Origin: Rhodospirillales bacterium
Lineage (GTDB): Bacteria; Pseudomonadota; Alphaproteobacteria; Rhodospirillales; Casp-alpha2
Direction: 5' to 3'
Assembly (NCBI GenBank): GCA_028825025.1
Contig: JAPKAX010000007.1
Location: 1 to 36,620, forward strand
DNA: 36,620 bases
Shown: positions 9,440 to 19,615 of the stretch, in pieces
Layout: every line of letters begins with the position of its first letter
Position numbering within the stretch: position 1 is the stretch's first letter
Notes under the pieces: model-generated
Told to the model about the DNA's origin: nothing
What the model saw: the letters and a program-made list of their open reading frames with translations, nothing else
The model's database searches: none
Made by a program: the position numbers and the translations under genes

Positions 9440-10426
9440 ATGCAAAACGCGAAACCCCGGGTCGTTGTAACCCGGAAACTTCCCGATGCGATCGAAACGC
9501 GCATGATGGAATTATTCCAAGTTGAATTGAACTTGGACGATATCCCATTTACGAATAATCGGATGATTGAAGCTGTAAAGACGGCGGATGTTCTTGTCCC
9601 GACAGTAACGGATCACATTGACGCCAGCATTTTGGTCCATGCCGGTAAAAATTTACAACTGATAGCGAACTATGGGGCCGGCGTTGATCACATTGACATG
9701 GCATCGGCACGTCAGCATGGTATTTCAGTAACCAACACACCTGATGTTTTAACCGAAGATACAGCCGATATGACAATGGCGCTTATTTTGGCGGTGCCTC
9801 GGCGCTTATCCGAAGGCGAGCGGATGTTGCGTTCTGGTGAATGGACCGGTTGGTCGCCCACATCAATGCAAGGGCACCGGATTAATGGAAAACGCTTAGG
9901 GATCATTGGTATGGGGCGGATTGGGCAAGCCGTTGCGAAACGGGCTAAAGGATTTGGGTTATCGATCCATTACCATAACCGCCAACGGGTGCATGAAGAC
10001 TTTGAAGGTGTTTTGGAAGCGACCTATTGGGAAAGCTTAGACCAAATGTTGGCTCGCATGGATTTTATTTCTGTTAATTGCCCACACACCCCAGCAACCT
10101 TTCATTTGCTTTCCGCTCGACGCCTTAAGTTGCTGCAACCCCATGCGGTTCTTGTAAACACATCACGAGGCGAAGTGATTGATGAAAACGCGCTAACACG
10201 CATATTGGCGGCGGGTGATATCGGGGGTGCAGGGCTGGATGTGTTTGAAAACGAACCAGCAGTAAACCCTAAGCTTTTAGCCATGGAAAATGTTGTGTTG
10301 TTACCACATATGGGTTCTGCAACGTTTGAAGGGCGTATCGATATGGGCGAAAAGGTTTTGGTTAATATTAAAACCTTTTGTGATGGCCACACCCCACCGG
10401 ACCGGGTGTTAAGCGATATTTTTTAA
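9440..10426 (+). CDS. D-2-hydroxyacid dehydrogenase (glyoxylate/hydroxypyruvate reductase-like)
   Basis: LIANYGAGVDHIDMASARQHGISVTNTPDVLTEDTADMTMALILAVPRR, GKRLGIIGMGRIGQAVAKRAKGFG, VNTSRGEVIDENAL, GLDVFENEP, LLPHMGSAT. ATG at 9440 is preferred over the 9395 extension. Confidence 0.93.
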   Translation: MQNAKPRVVVTRKLPDAIETRMMELFQVELNLDDIPFTNNRMIEAVKTADVLVPTVTDHIDASILVHAGKNLQLIANYGAGVDHIDMASARQHGISVTNTPDVLTEDTADMTMALILAVPRRLSEGERMLRSGEWTGWSPTSMQGHRINGKRLGIIGMGRIGQAVAKRAKGFGLSIHYHNRQRVHEDFEGVLEATYWESLDQMLARMDFISVNCPHTPATFHLLSARRLKLLQPHAVLVNTSRGEVIDENALTRILAAGDIGGAGLDVFENEPAVNPKLLAMENVVLLPHMGSATFEGRIDMGEKVLVNIKTFCDGHTPPDRVLSDIF

Positions 10427-10448
10427 GCACTAAAATGGAGACTACGTC

Positions 10449-11276
10449 ATGGCAGCTGAGAACGGATTAACTCAAGGACGATACGGCTTTGACTTAGAAA
10501 TTCCAACAGATGTTCCTGATGGTGTTAAAGCCTTGCTTAATCGCCGGGTGATCCGGAAATATAAAACAAGCCCAATCAGCGAACAAACGATGGCACTGTT
10601 ATTAAGCGCAGCGCAATCGGCACCGACCAAATCAAACTTACAGCAATATTCTATTGTTATTATTCGGGACCCTGAAGTGCGGAATACCGTTGCAGAGTTG
10701 GTGCCATCGATGCCTTGGGTGAAAAATGCACCTGTGATTGCAATCTTTTTAGGGGACGTCCGGCGTATTCGAAAGTTAGCTGAAATCCGGGGTCATACGT
10801 ATCAGAACAACAATGCAGACACATTTATGAATGCGGCCGTTGACGCAGCACTTGCCATGCAGTGCTTTATAACAGCAGCGGATCATTTAGGTTTGGGGAC
10901 GTGTCCGATCAGTTATGTCCGAAACCGGATTGATGATTTGGCCGAAATTCTTGATCTGCCGGATGGTGTGTTCCCAATTTCTGGTTTGTGTGTCGGCTAC
11001 CCGGATGATGCGGGGTATGTGTCGATGCGATTGCCGCAAAAAGTTGTCGTCCATCAAGATCTATATAATGATGACGACTTGGAAACAGATGTTAAAGACT
11101 ACGACGACCGCAACCATAAACGTTTTGCGCTAACGCCTACTAAACAAAGACATACGGATAAATATGGGGTTCTTGAGAAATGCACTTGGTCTGAAAATGT
11201 TGCTCGGCAATTATCCTTGCCTGAGCGCGCTGGATTTGCAGATTATTTAAAGCGTAAGGGAATTAATCTCGATTAA
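10449..11276 (+). CDS. Nitroreductase-family NAD(P)H/FMN oxidoreductase
   Basis: LLNRRVIRKYKTSPISEQTMALLLSAAQSAPTKSNLQQYSIVIIRDPE, AAVDAALAMQCFITAADHLGLGTCPISYVRN, FPISGLCVGYPDD. Confidence 0.92.
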   Translation: MAAENGLTQGRYGFDLEIPTDVPDGVKALLNRRVIRKYKTSPISEQTMALLLSAAQSAPTKSNLQQYSIVIIRDPEVRNTVAELVPSMPWVKNAPVIAIFLGDVRRIRKLAEIRGHTYQNNNADTFMNAAVDAALAMQCFITAADHLGLGTCPISYVRNRIDDLAEILDLPDGVFPISGLCVGYPDDAGYVSMRLPQKVVVHQDLYNDDDLETDVKDYDDRNHKRFALTPTKQRHTDKYGVLEKCTWSENVARQLSLPERAGFADYLKRKGINLD

Positions 11277-12720
11277 ACTTTCGGAAACGAAATGATAAAA
11301 TTTGATCCGTGGCCGACTTTTGATTCAACGCGGATTGCCCCAGCCATTCCTTCGACCAACGATTTTGTAATCGCATGGCCTAACTTTGTTCCACCCATGG
11401 CACGGGAGTTGGTTTAATCAACTTGTGTAAATCAATCAAAAATTCGATTAAGATTTATTTCAGAAATACCAATGCCATATTTAGTAACTTTGATTTCGAC
11501 GTAGTCTCCTAAATCAAAACAAGTTATCGTCACATTTGTATTTGAAGGGAAGAATTTAGCAGCATTAGTGAGTAAATGTATCATAATTTACTCAAACTGC
11601 GGGGCCTCTGCATTAATATAAATCTGGCTAATATCTTCTTCATACGCATATTTGGTTAAATGCTCTATTGGGAAGTTATGATTATTTTCAACCGACCGAA
11701 AGAGTAAAGCGTTGTGATCGGTTTTTTTGAGGTTAAATGTCGTATTTCCATAAATGATCTTTTCATAACTTAAAAGATAATCTACGAAGCCTAATAGTTT
11801 TTCACTGTTTCTAATCGCAATATTCAAAAGCACGCTTCCTTCTGTGGTAAGGGTATCAGAAAAAGTTCCCGCTAGAAGGCCAAGGGCACCATCTAGAGAC
11901 GTTAGCGGAGTTTGGAGCTCATGGCTTTCCATCGCGAGAAATTCAGTTTAGCGATATTGGGACATTTGGCCTTTTCTTTGGCATCAATTAAGTCAGGTTT
12001 CATCTTCTCATTTTCAGTCGAATCAACGGTATGGGCGACAAAATACAGAGGGTCTGGTTTTCATCACGAATAAGGGTTGCCGTTACTTTGCTATGAATGG
12101 TGTGGCCGTCTTTGTGTGTATAGGTTTGTTTATTTGTGTAAGATTGTACCTTCCCCACCAATAACGTGTTGACGAAGAAGCATGCTTTAATTCAAAGAAT
12201 CAACGTCTTTAGGGGTGCGGGTCATTTGGATGTAAGTGATTTCATCAATGCAAAACCTAAGAAACGTGGCTTAGTCTTGTTTCGCTCGAAGTCGTTCGCC
12301 GCCTAATGAAATCAAAGCAACTCCATTTGGAGTGTAATCATAGGCTTAGGGAAAAAGCTCTTCACTTTTAATAAGTTTTAACGTCTGTGCATTCTGATCT
12401 GTTATGTTATTTGAAATGGTGCCAACGGCAGGAATGTGCCTGTGACTGGAACTGATCGGGTATTTAATAAGAAACTGATCATAATCTGAACTTTTAATTT
12501 TTGGTGTTTTCCAGCTACAATTACTTTATTGTCTACTTCTTGAATGGGTGTAAAATTTTGACCTTGAAAACAGACAACATGGGCTGGTTACCAACAAGTT
12601 TGGCTTTGCTAAGCCAAACTTGAAAAGGTTAATTTATGTGTGTGAACCGTCCTTTTTTATCTTTAATGCCTAAAAAGAAAGGGGCTTTATCAAAAAGGGT
12701 ATCGAATAATAAATCTGTCA
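11277..12720 (-). pseudogene. Decayed PAS-domain sensor histidine kinase
   Basis: Minus strand from 12720: MTDLLFDTLFDKAPFFLGIKDKKGRFTHIN (PAS start), QTYTHKDGHTIHSKVTATLIRDENQTL (PAC), ESHELQTPLTSLDGALGLLAG (H-box), MIHLLTNAAKFFPSNTNVTITCFDLGDYVEIKVTKYGIGIS (N/G1 box), GGTKLGHAITKSLVEGMAGAIRVESKVGHGSNFIISFPK (G2 box); interrupted by stops and frameshifts. Confidence 0.88.
12595..12622. repeat. Perfect 12-bp inverted repeat with 4-nt loop
   Basis: CAAGTTTGGCTT-TGCT-AAGCCAAACTTG inside the PAS part of the histidine-kinase pseudogene. Confidence 0.85.
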
Positions 12721-12721
12721 T

Positions 12722-13165
12722 TTAAATAAATACCATTGCGCCGTTATTTGAGGCGTCATTTAAAAAAGTGACAAGGCCAGAAACCTCTATAGATAAATCG
12801 GTACGAAGCGGAATATTTTTAAAACCTTTGGCATGTAGTCCCATTTCACAGACCATAAAAGCAACCTCAAGGGCAATACAGGCTTCTAAAAGTTCTTCAA
12901 AGTGAGCGACACCATTTTGTTTGCAAGTTTTATCGCGTTCAAATCCAGTTCCGGCTTCATCTGATAATGGCATCTCGCTCCAAGCGGGTTGAGCCGTGGG
13001 CTTAGATTTTAATAAAGCCTGACAAGCACCCATGGTGAAAAATAAAGTAACGGGTTTACCAATAGCGGCAGCTGCAGATGCCATAACAAGCGCGTAATGA
13101 ACTTTGTCAAAATGGTGATCATAGATGATGATCGATAGTTTATCTGGAGCAGTACTAAGCGGCAT
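12722..13165 (-). CDS. DsrE-family-like small protein
   Basis: 147 aa: LSIIIYDHHFDKVHYALVMASAAAAIGKPVTLFFTMGACQALLK...VAFMVCEMGLHAKGFKN; overlaps the end of the moeB-like gene. Confidence 0.75.
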   Translation of the reverse strand: MPLSTAPDKLSIIIYDHHFDKVHYALVMASAAAAIGKPVTLFFTMGACQALLKSKPTAQPAWSEMPLSDEAGTGFERDKTCKQNGVAHFEELLEACIALEVAFMVCEMGLHAKGFKNIPLRTDLSIEVSGLVTFLNDASNNGAMVFI

Positions 13166-13964
13166 GTGTCAACAGATCCTTAATCGTTGGTTGTTCCCCA
13201 CAAATCGGGCAACCTGGATCATTTCTGACTTTTATTTTTTTGAACGTTGAGCCTAAGCCGTCACAAATCATCAAAGATCCAGATAAGCTTTCACCAATCC
13301 CCATCAGTTCTTTTAATATTTCAGATGCCTGCATCGAGCCGATTAACCCGCACAATGCACCCAGCACACCCGCTTGAGCACAGGATGGGACTTGTCCTTC
13401 GGGGGGTGGTTCACGAAAAATGCATCTGTAACAAGGCCCGTGCCCGCCCTCATCATCAGTATGGACATGAGGCTTGAACGTCGCAACTTGGCCATCAAAA
13501 CGTAAAATTGCCCCTGATACCAACGTTTTTTGACCAAAATAACAGGCATCGTTAACCAAAAACCGAGTTTGAAAATTATCGCTGCCATCGGCAACCAGGT
13601 CGTATTGATTGACCAAATCCATAGCATTGGATAGGTCGAACCGAGCTTTATGGGTAAATATATTTACGTCCGGATTTATGGCTCGAACTGTTGCTGCGGC
13701 ACTTTCAATTTTGAACCGCCCTATGTCATCTGTTGTATGAATGACCTGGCGCTGTAGGTTCGATAAATCAACAATATCATCATCTACAATACCGATTGTA
13801 CCAACGCCAGCTGCTGCCAAATATAGCAACAGGGGGGAGCCTAACCCGCCCGCCCCAATAACCAAAACTTTTGAATCCAACAGCTTTTGTTGGCCTTCGC
13901 CTCCGACTTCTTTAAGCAAGATGTGGCGGGCGTATCGGTTGACTTGTTGTTCAGTAAAATCCAT
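13155..13964 (-). CDS. moeB: ThiF/MoeB/HesA-family adenylyltransferase (sulfur-carrier activating)
   Basis: RYARHILLKEVGGEGQQKLLDSKVLVIGAGGLGSPLLLYLAAAGVGTIGIVDDDIVDLSNLQRQVIH, DNFQTRFLVNDAC, CYRCIFREPPP, CPICG zinc site. Confidence 0.92.
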   Translation of the reverse strand: MDFTEQQVNRYARHILLKEVGGEGQQKLLDSKVLVIGAGGLGSPLLLYLAAAGVGTIGIVDDDIVDLSNLQRQVIHTTDDIGRFKIESAAATVRAINPDVNIFTHKARFDLSNAMDLVNQYDLVADGSDNFQTRFLVNDACYFGQKTLVSGAILRFDGQVATFKPHVHTDDEGGHGPCYRCIFREPPPEGQVPSCAQAGVLGALCGLIGSMQASEILKELMGIGESLSGSLMICDGLGSTFKKIKVRNDPGCPICGEQPTIKDLLTHAA

Positions 13965-14929
13965 TAGCCCAATCCATCAAATAGAGCTGTTGATAAATAC
14001 CGTTCGGCAAAAGACGGTAATATTGTGATAATATTTTTGCCCGCCATATCAGGTCGTTCAGCAATTTCTACGGCGGCTGCTAAGGCGGCTCCGGATGAAA
14101 TGCCACAGGCAATGCCTTCTAAGCGAGCGACTTTTCGAGATATTGAAAAGGCGGTTTCGTTGCCGATTTTAAGAACCTCATCGATCAAGTCAATATCGAG
14201 AACTTTTGGAATAAAGCCAGCGCCAATACCTTGAATTTTGTGCGGGCCGGGGGTTCCGCCGGAAAGGATTGAGCTGTCTTCAGGTTCGACAGCTATCACT
14301 TTAAATTTGGGATTATAATTTTTTAAAACTTTGGCGCACCCTGTTAATGTACCACCGGTGCCAACACCACAAACCAAAATATCGGCATGGCCATCGGTGT
14401 CTTTCCAAATTTCTTCGGCTGTTGTATTACTATGAATTTCAGGGTTGGCAGGGTTCTCGAACTGTTGAAGGATAACAGCACCGGGAATTGTGGATGCCAG
14501 TTCGTTGGCTTTATCAATGGCGCCGCGCATACCGAGTGCGGCGGGGGTGAGCTCGATTTGAGCCCCCAATAGAAGCAACATTTTGCGCCGTTCAATCGAC
14601 ATGCTTTCAGGCATGGTCAAAATCAAGCGATAACCTTTAGCTGCGCATACAAAGGCTAGCGCGATTCCTGTATTGCCAGATGTGGGCTCCACCAAAGTGG
14701 CTCCTTCTTTTATCCGGCCCTCATTTTCTGCAGCTTCAACCATCGCCAAGCCAATTCTGTCTTTGACAGAACTTAGGGGATTATAAAATTCACACTTAGC
14801 AAGAATGTTGCCGCCTACGCCGGCGTCTGCGGTGAACCGTGATAATCGAATAAGGGGTGTGGCGCCAATGGTGTCGATGACGCTGTCGTAAATGCGGCCT
14901 CTAAATTCAGGGCCTGATGTTTTACTCAT
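13964..14929 (-). CDS. cysK: Cysteine synthase A (O-acetylserine sulfhydrylase)
   Basis: IGATPLIRLSRF, NPLSSVKDRIGLAMVE, LVEPTSGNTGIALAFVCAAKGYRLILTMPESMS, GVGTGGTLTG, GISSGAALAAA. Confidence 0.95.
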   Translation of the reverse strand: MSKTSGPEFRGRIYDSVIDTIGATPLIRLSRFTADAGVGGNILAKCEFYNPLSSVKDRIGLAMVEAAENEGRIKEGATLVEPTSGNTGIALAFVCAAKGYRLILTMPESMSIERRKMLLLLGAQIELTPAALGMRGAIDKANELASTIPGAVILQQFENPANPEIHSNTTAEEIWKDTDGHADILVCGVGTGGTLTGCAKVLKNYNPKFKVIAVEPEDSSILSGGTPGPHKIQGIGAGFIPKVLDIDLIDEVLKIGNETAFSISRKVARLEGIACGISSGAALAAAVEIAERPDMAGKNIITILPSFAERYLSTALFDGLG

Positions 14930-14938
14930 GTTATGGTC

Positions 14939-15394
14939 CTATATGATAAAGTCGAGGTTCTCGCGGCCTTCGCTCGTAATCCCGGCATCGTCTGCCCGTG
15001 TGCATAAATCGTCGACGGAGGTTTTGCTTAAGCGCTCTAATGCCACTTCTTGTAATTCGCTCCATAAAGGGTGAACAACTTTCTGTCCAAGCTCAGAGCC
15101 TTCCGCATGATCGGTATCTTTTTTGCCGGCCTCCATTGTTCGGACAACTTTAACAATATCAGCAACCGTAATGCGCCGGCGTTCTTTGGCTAGGCGATAG
15201 CCGCCTTTAGGGCCGCGGGTGCCAACCAGAATATCGTGGCGAACCAATTGTTGCAGGGCTTGTTCTAAATACCGCTTTGGGATGCCTTGTCGGCGCGTGA
15301 TTTCTCGACTTTGAACGGGTTCAGCCCCGGCGTGATAGGCGATATCTAAGACTGCTTCGATGGCGAACAAAACTTTTTTAGATAGACGTAGCAT
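14939..15394 (-). CDS. Rrf2-family transcriptional regulator
   Basis: LRLSKKVLFAIEAVLDIAYHAGAEPVQSREITRRQGIPKRYLEQALQQLVRHDILVGTRGPKGGYRLAKERRRITVADIV. Confidence 0.92.
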   Translation of the reverse strand: MLRLSKKVLFAIEAVLDIAYHAGAEPVQSREITRRQGIPKRYLEQALQQLVRHDILVGTRGPKGGYRLAKERRRITVADIVKVVRTMEAGKKDTDHAEGSELGQKVVHPLWSELQEVALERLSKTSVDDLCTRADDAGITSEGRENLDFII

Positions 15395-15402
15395 TTTTTC
15401 GA

Positions 15403-15858
15403 TTAGCTCCCCGTTCCGGTTGACCCAAACCCACCAGCGCCACGTGCTGTCGGTTCCAAATCATCAACTTCGCTCCACAAAGCCATAACAACGGGAGCGA
15501 TAATCATTTGTGCGATCCGCATGCCGCGTTGAATAATAAACGTTTCGGTTCCGTGATTAATAAGAATAACGCCAACTTCGCCCCGGTAATCGGCATCAAT
15601 GGTGCCGGGACTGTTTAAGCAGGTAATGCCATTTTTAACGGCCAAACCAGAGCGCGGGCGAATTTGCGCTTCATATCCCGCAGGCAAGGCAATTTGAATT
15701 CCGGTTGGAATAATCGCTCGTTCGCCGGGGTGCAGGGGCGTGTCAGTATCAACCGCAGCCAAAATATCAGCCCCAGCACTGTCTTCAGTGGCGTAGCTGG
15801 GGAGCGCTAAATCAGATCCATGTACTAATTTTTTAACGGCGACTTTAACTTGCTTCAT
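15403..15858 (-). CDS. dut: dUTP diphosphatase
   Basis: [61 protein letters not shown]. Confidence 0.97.
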   Translation of the reverse strand: MKQVKVAVKKLVHGSDLALPSYATEDSAGADILAAVDTDTPLHPGERAIIPTGIQIALPAGYEAQIRPRSGLAVKNGITCLNSPGTIDADYRGEVGVILINHGTETFIIQRGMRIAQMIIAPVVMALWSEVDDLEPTARGAGGFGSTGTGS

Positions 15859-17075
15859 GAAGCGTCCCCAAAATGAGCCGTGATCCGTTCCGCCAATTTT
15901 TCGCCAACCTTAATTTTGCTCATTTTGGGCCAGTTTTCAACGCCGCCCGACGTAATTAAATGAACCTTATTTGCATCTCCATTAAAAGTTCCTGTATGAG
16001 GAGAAACATCATTAGCAATGATCCAGTCGCATTCTTTGCGTTTGCGTTTCGAGGTGGCATTGGAAATGACATCATCAGTTTCAGCGGCAAAACCAACGAC
16101 AAGTTCGGGGCGTTTGATAACCAGCTGAGATAGGGTTGCCAAAATATCTGGGTTATCTGTTAGCTTTAAATTGGGAGGTGCTGCGCCAGCAGCCTTTTTA
16201 ATTTTCGAGCCAACTTCAGATTTCGCCCGCCAGTCGGATACAGCAGCGGCACAAACGGCAATGTCGGCAGGTAGGGCCGTTTCACAGGCGGATAGCATTT
16301 CACGCGCGGATTCAACATGAACAACGCAAACGCCTATTGGATCGGTTTGCTGAGTGGGGCCAGATATGAGCGTTGTTTGGCAACCCAAAGCAGCGAGTGC
16401 GCGGGCAATGGCGTGTCCTTGTTTGCCGGATGACCGATTGCCAATAAACCGAACCGGATCAATTGCTTCAAATGTCGGGCCGCTGGTGACTAGGGCGCGT
16501 TTGCCTTTGAGTGGTAAGTTGGTCGCAAAAAAAGAGTCTAGCTTGGCAACAATTTCCAAAGGCTCGCTCATGCGCCCCATGCCAAATTCACGGCATGCCA
16601 TATTCCCTTCTTCTGGCCCAATAACCGTCACGCCGCGGGCGATAAGAAGGGCCAAGTTCGCTTGAGTGGCGGGGTGATTATACATGTAATGGTTCATTGC
16701 AGGCGCGATAAATACGGGTTTATCGCTGGCTAAAATAGCTGTGGTTGCCAAATCATCCGCCTGACCATGGGCCATTTTTGCTATAATATTTGCGGTCGCG
16801 GGCGCAATTAAAATAAGGTCTGATTCGCGCGAGAGCCTAATATGGCCCATTTCATTTTCATCTGTCAGTGAGAATAAATTCTGATAAACTTTTTCTTCGC
16901 TGACGGCTTGTAAAGCTAAGGCGGTAACAAACTCAGCCCCGCCTTGGGTCAATAAACATCGCACGAGTGTACCCCGTTCGCGCAAACGACGAACAAGATC
17001 GGGGCACTTATAAGCAGCAATGCCGCCCGAGACGATTAAAAGAACACGTTTACCATCCATCATACGGGGTACCAA
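15855..17075 (-). CDS. coaBC: Bifunctional phosphopantothenoylcysteine decarboxylase / phosphopantothenate-cysteine ligase
   Basis: [82 protein letters not shown]...[11 protein letters not shown]. Confidence 0.96.
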   Translation of the reverse strand: MVPRMMDGKRVLLIVSGGIAAYKCPDLVRRLRERGTLVRCLLTQGGAEFVTALALQAVSEEKVYQNLFSLTDENEMGHIRLSRESDLILIAPATANIIAKMAHGQADDLATTAILASDKPVFIAPAMNHYMYNHPATQANLALLIARGVTVIGPEEGNMACREFGMGRMSEPLEIVAKLDSFFATNLPLKGKRALVTSGPTFEAIDPVRFIGNRSSGKQGHAIARALAALGCQTTLISGPTQQTDPIGVCVVHVESAREMLSACETALPADIAVCAAAVSDWRAKSEVGSKIKKAAGAAPPNLKLTDNPDILATLSQLVIKRPELVVGFAAETDDVISNATSKRKRKECDWIIANDVSPHTGTFNGDANKVHLITSGGVENWPKMSKIKVGEKLAERITAHFGDAS

Positions 17076-17236
17076 ATTATTTCACGAAAAGTTTGTGTTG
17101 ATAACCTAATAAGGTCCCGGCTTCGGTACAAGGTCTTTATTTTTGGAGCTTCGAACAGTGAGAGGGATTTGGGAATTAAATATGGTCTTGGATGTATTAA
17201 CTCGATGTGGCCGAATAAAAAATGGCCACTGGTGGC

Positions 17237-18778
17237 CTAGAAAAATTTGATAGCGACAACGATCGAGGTTAAGAATAAAATAATAACCCAAAGCGATTGT
17301 AAAACGGGGCGTTGGCGGGCTTCGCCGTGCAGGGCGCGAATGGTATTGGGGTGAAGTTTGATGTGCCCATCAGACATCATTTGCGCGCCTTGTTCCAACC
17401 CATCCAGTATGCGCGGAAGCCGCTCAATAGCATCGGTTAGATTGACAACGGTATCACGGATGCGGGCTTGGGGGCCTAAGTTATCGACCATCCAATTTTC
17501 AATCAAAGGCCGGGCTAAAAACCACATGTTGGCTTCAGGGCATAATTTACGCGCTGTACCCTCAGCCACCAACATGGTTTTTTGCAGTAATAACAATTGG
17601 GGCTGGGCTTCCATTTGGAAGGTTTCTGTTATTTGGAACAATTGGCCTAATAAAAGAGCGATAGATATTTCGTTTTGCGGACGATCCAAAATGGGCTCAC
17701 CTATTGAACGGCAGGCTTGGGTGAAAATATCTAGAGATTGGTTGGCTGGAATCCACCCGGCTTTGAAATGAATTTCAGCAGCCCGGCGATAATCGCGGTT
17801 TAGGAAAGCCAAAAGCATTTCCCCAATTGTTTTTCGGGTCTGTAAATCAAGGCGCCCCATGATACCAAAATCAACGGCGGCAATTTGCCCCTGTGGCGTA
17901 ACGAACATGTTTCCGGGGTGAACGTCGGCATGAAAAAAGCCGTCCCTGAAGACTTGGCGAAAGGAAGCGGCGGAGGCTTTTTCTAAAATGACCAAGGGGT
18001 CATGTCCGGCGGCAATGACAGCATCTCGGTCATCCAAACCACAACCCGATACCCAGTCTGTGGTTAGAACACGCCCTGCGGTTAAGGACCATTCCACATT
18101 TGGAACGATAAAATCGGGGTCGTTTTCAAAATTTTCAGCCAATTCAGCACAGGCCGCAGCTTCGAAACGTAAGTCCATTTCAAGCTCAACCGTCTCGGCA
18201 ATGGTTTCAACCATTTCAACAGGTTTTAAGCGGCGCAAGTCCGGTCGTGCGCGCTCAACTAAGTGGGCAGCCCAACGGAATAGGCTCATATCGCGCTGGA
18301 AGGCCTCTTCAATACCGGGACGTAAAACCTTGACGGCAACATCGTGGCCATCGTGAGTGATTGCACGGTGGACTTGGGCAATCGATGCGGCGGCCAAAGC
18401 CTCGTCATTGAACTCAGCAAACAAACTATCAATCGTCGCACCCAATTCCCGTTCTATGGTGCGCCTCGCTTCGGTTCCTGAAAAGGGGGGCAAGCGATCT
18501 TGTAAGTCCGATAAGTCTTGCGCTAATTCTTCGCCTAATAAATCAGAGCGGGTCGATAACGTTTGTCCAAATTTGATAAAACTAGGCCCGGCCTCATTTA
18601 AAGCGAGAGCTAAGCGCTGTCCGGGGCGGCCTTCGACATTCCGTTTTGATATCAGTTTTGCCAATGTCACATACCCGGGGGCAACTTTTAGATATTCAAG
18701 GGCAAACAACGCATCGTGACGGGCGAGAATGCGGGCAATGGAAATAAAGCGGCCAATATGTGTAAATGCTTCGAACAT
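17237..18778 (-). CDS. ubiB: Ubiquinone biosynthesis kinase-like protein UbiB
   Basis: GPSFIKFGQTLSTRSDLLGEELAQDLSDLQDRLPPF, AAASIAQVHRA, FHADVHPGNMFV, VDFGIMGRLD; C-terminal TM segment. ATG at 18778 (MFEAFTHIGRF) preferred; overlaps the ubiE end. Confidence 0.95.
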   Translation of the reverse strand: MFEAFTHIGRFISIARILARHDALFALEYLKVAPGYVTLAKLISKRNVEGRPGQRLALALNEAGPSFIKFGQTLSTRSDLLGEELAQDLSDLQDRLPPFSGTEARRTIERELGATIDSLFAEFNDEALAAASIAQVHRAITHDGHDVAVKVLRPGIEEAFQRDMSLFRWAAHLVERARPDLRRLKPVEMVETIAETVELEMDLRFEAAACAELAENFENDPDFIVPNVEWSLTAGRVLTTDWVSGCGLDDRDAVIAAGHDPLVILEKASAASFRQVFRDGFFHADVHPGNMFVTPQGQIAAVDFGIMGRLDLQTRKTIGEMLLAFLNRDYRRAAEIHFKAGWIPANQSLDIFTQACRSIGEPILDRPQNEISIALLLGQLFQITETFQMEAQPQLLLLQKTMLVAEGTARKLCPEANMWFLARPLIENWMVDNLGPQARIRDTVVNLTDAIERLPRILDGLEQGAQMMSDGHIKLHPNTIRALHGEARQRPVLQSLWVIILFLTSIVVAIKFF

Positions 18779-18786
18779 ATTAAAGG

Positions 18787-19545
18787 TCACACACGCCAAG
18801 CAGAGTGTATTGCAGCAATGCCACCCGATAGATTGCGGAAGGTAACTTGCGATAGACCCGCATCCGAAATCATTTGTTGAAAGCGCTGTTGATCGGGAAA
18901 TTTGCGGATGCTTTCAGCCAAGTACTGGTATGATTCTCTGTCATTGGCAATTTGCCCACCGAGCCACGGCAAGACTTTGAATGAATAAATATCGTAGGGC
19001 TTTTCTAATAAGGGTAATGCGACACGAGAAAACTCTAAACACATAAAGCGCCCGCCCGGCTTCAAAACCCGCCGAGCTTCGGATAAAGCCTTGTCAATAT
19101 GGGTAACGTTTCGGATACAAAACGCTATTGTATAAGCATCGATGCTGGAATCTTCTATTGGTAAATGTTCGGCGTCGCCATTGACCCATTGAAGACCTTT
19201 TAAATGGCCCTGATTAATTGCCCGGTTACGGCCGTGGGTCAGCATTTCAGCATTTATATCGCAAACAGTTACTTTCTCGCCGCCTTTATCTAGGAACTTA
19301 AAGGCAATATCACCCGTTCCACCACCGACATCTAATAAAGCCATTTTGCTATGGGGGCGTAGCCCGTCGATCAGGGTATTTTTCCATAATCGATGGACGC
19401 CTAAGCTCATCATGTCATTCATCAGGTCGTAATTCGAAGCAACGCTATTAAAGACGCCTTTTACTAAGGACGCTTTTTCGCTATCCAAGACATCTTGGAA
19501 GCCGAAATGGGTTGTTTCGGGATCGTTGGTGTTTTCTACTGTCAT
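18787..19545 (-). CDS. ubiE: Demethylmenaquinone/ubiquinone methyltransferase UbiE
   Basis: VFNSVASNYDLMNDMMSLGVHRLWK, LLDVGGGTGDIAFKFL, AFCIRNVTHIDKALSEARRVLKPGGRFMCLEFS, YQYLAESIRKFPDQ. Confidence 0.97.
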   Translation of the reverse strand: MTVENTNDPETTHFGFQDVLDSEKASLVKGVFNSVASNYDLMNDMMSLGVHRLWKNTLIDGLRPHSKMALLDVGGGTGDIAFKFLDKGGEKVTVCDINAEMLTHGRNRAINQGHLKGLQWVNGDAEHLPIEDSSIDAYTIAFCIRNVTHIDKALSEARRVLKPGGRFMCLEFSRVALPLLEKPYDIYSFKVLPWLGGQIANDRESYQYLAESIRKFPDQQRFQQMISDAGLSQVTFRNLSGGIAAIHSAWRV

Positions 19546-19615
19546 AGTCGGACAATAACCCAAGCTTTCCCGGTAAGCTAGTGGTATCAATTTAGAACTT
19601 GGAAAGCCAAATTAA

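Noticed and set aside
12160-12480. Possible separate gene between the two ends of the PAS kinase relic
   Set aside because: Only broken fragments compatible with the PAS region of the same kinase; no independent ORF.
17106-17291. 61-aa minus ORF downstream of ubiB
   Set aside because: Overlaps the ubiB C-terminus in another frame; no motif support.
17358-18719. Long plus-strand ORFs antisense to ubiB (137, 122 and 120 aa)
   Set aside because: Antisense to a strongly supported gene; Ser/Arg-rich composition typical of mirror ORFs.
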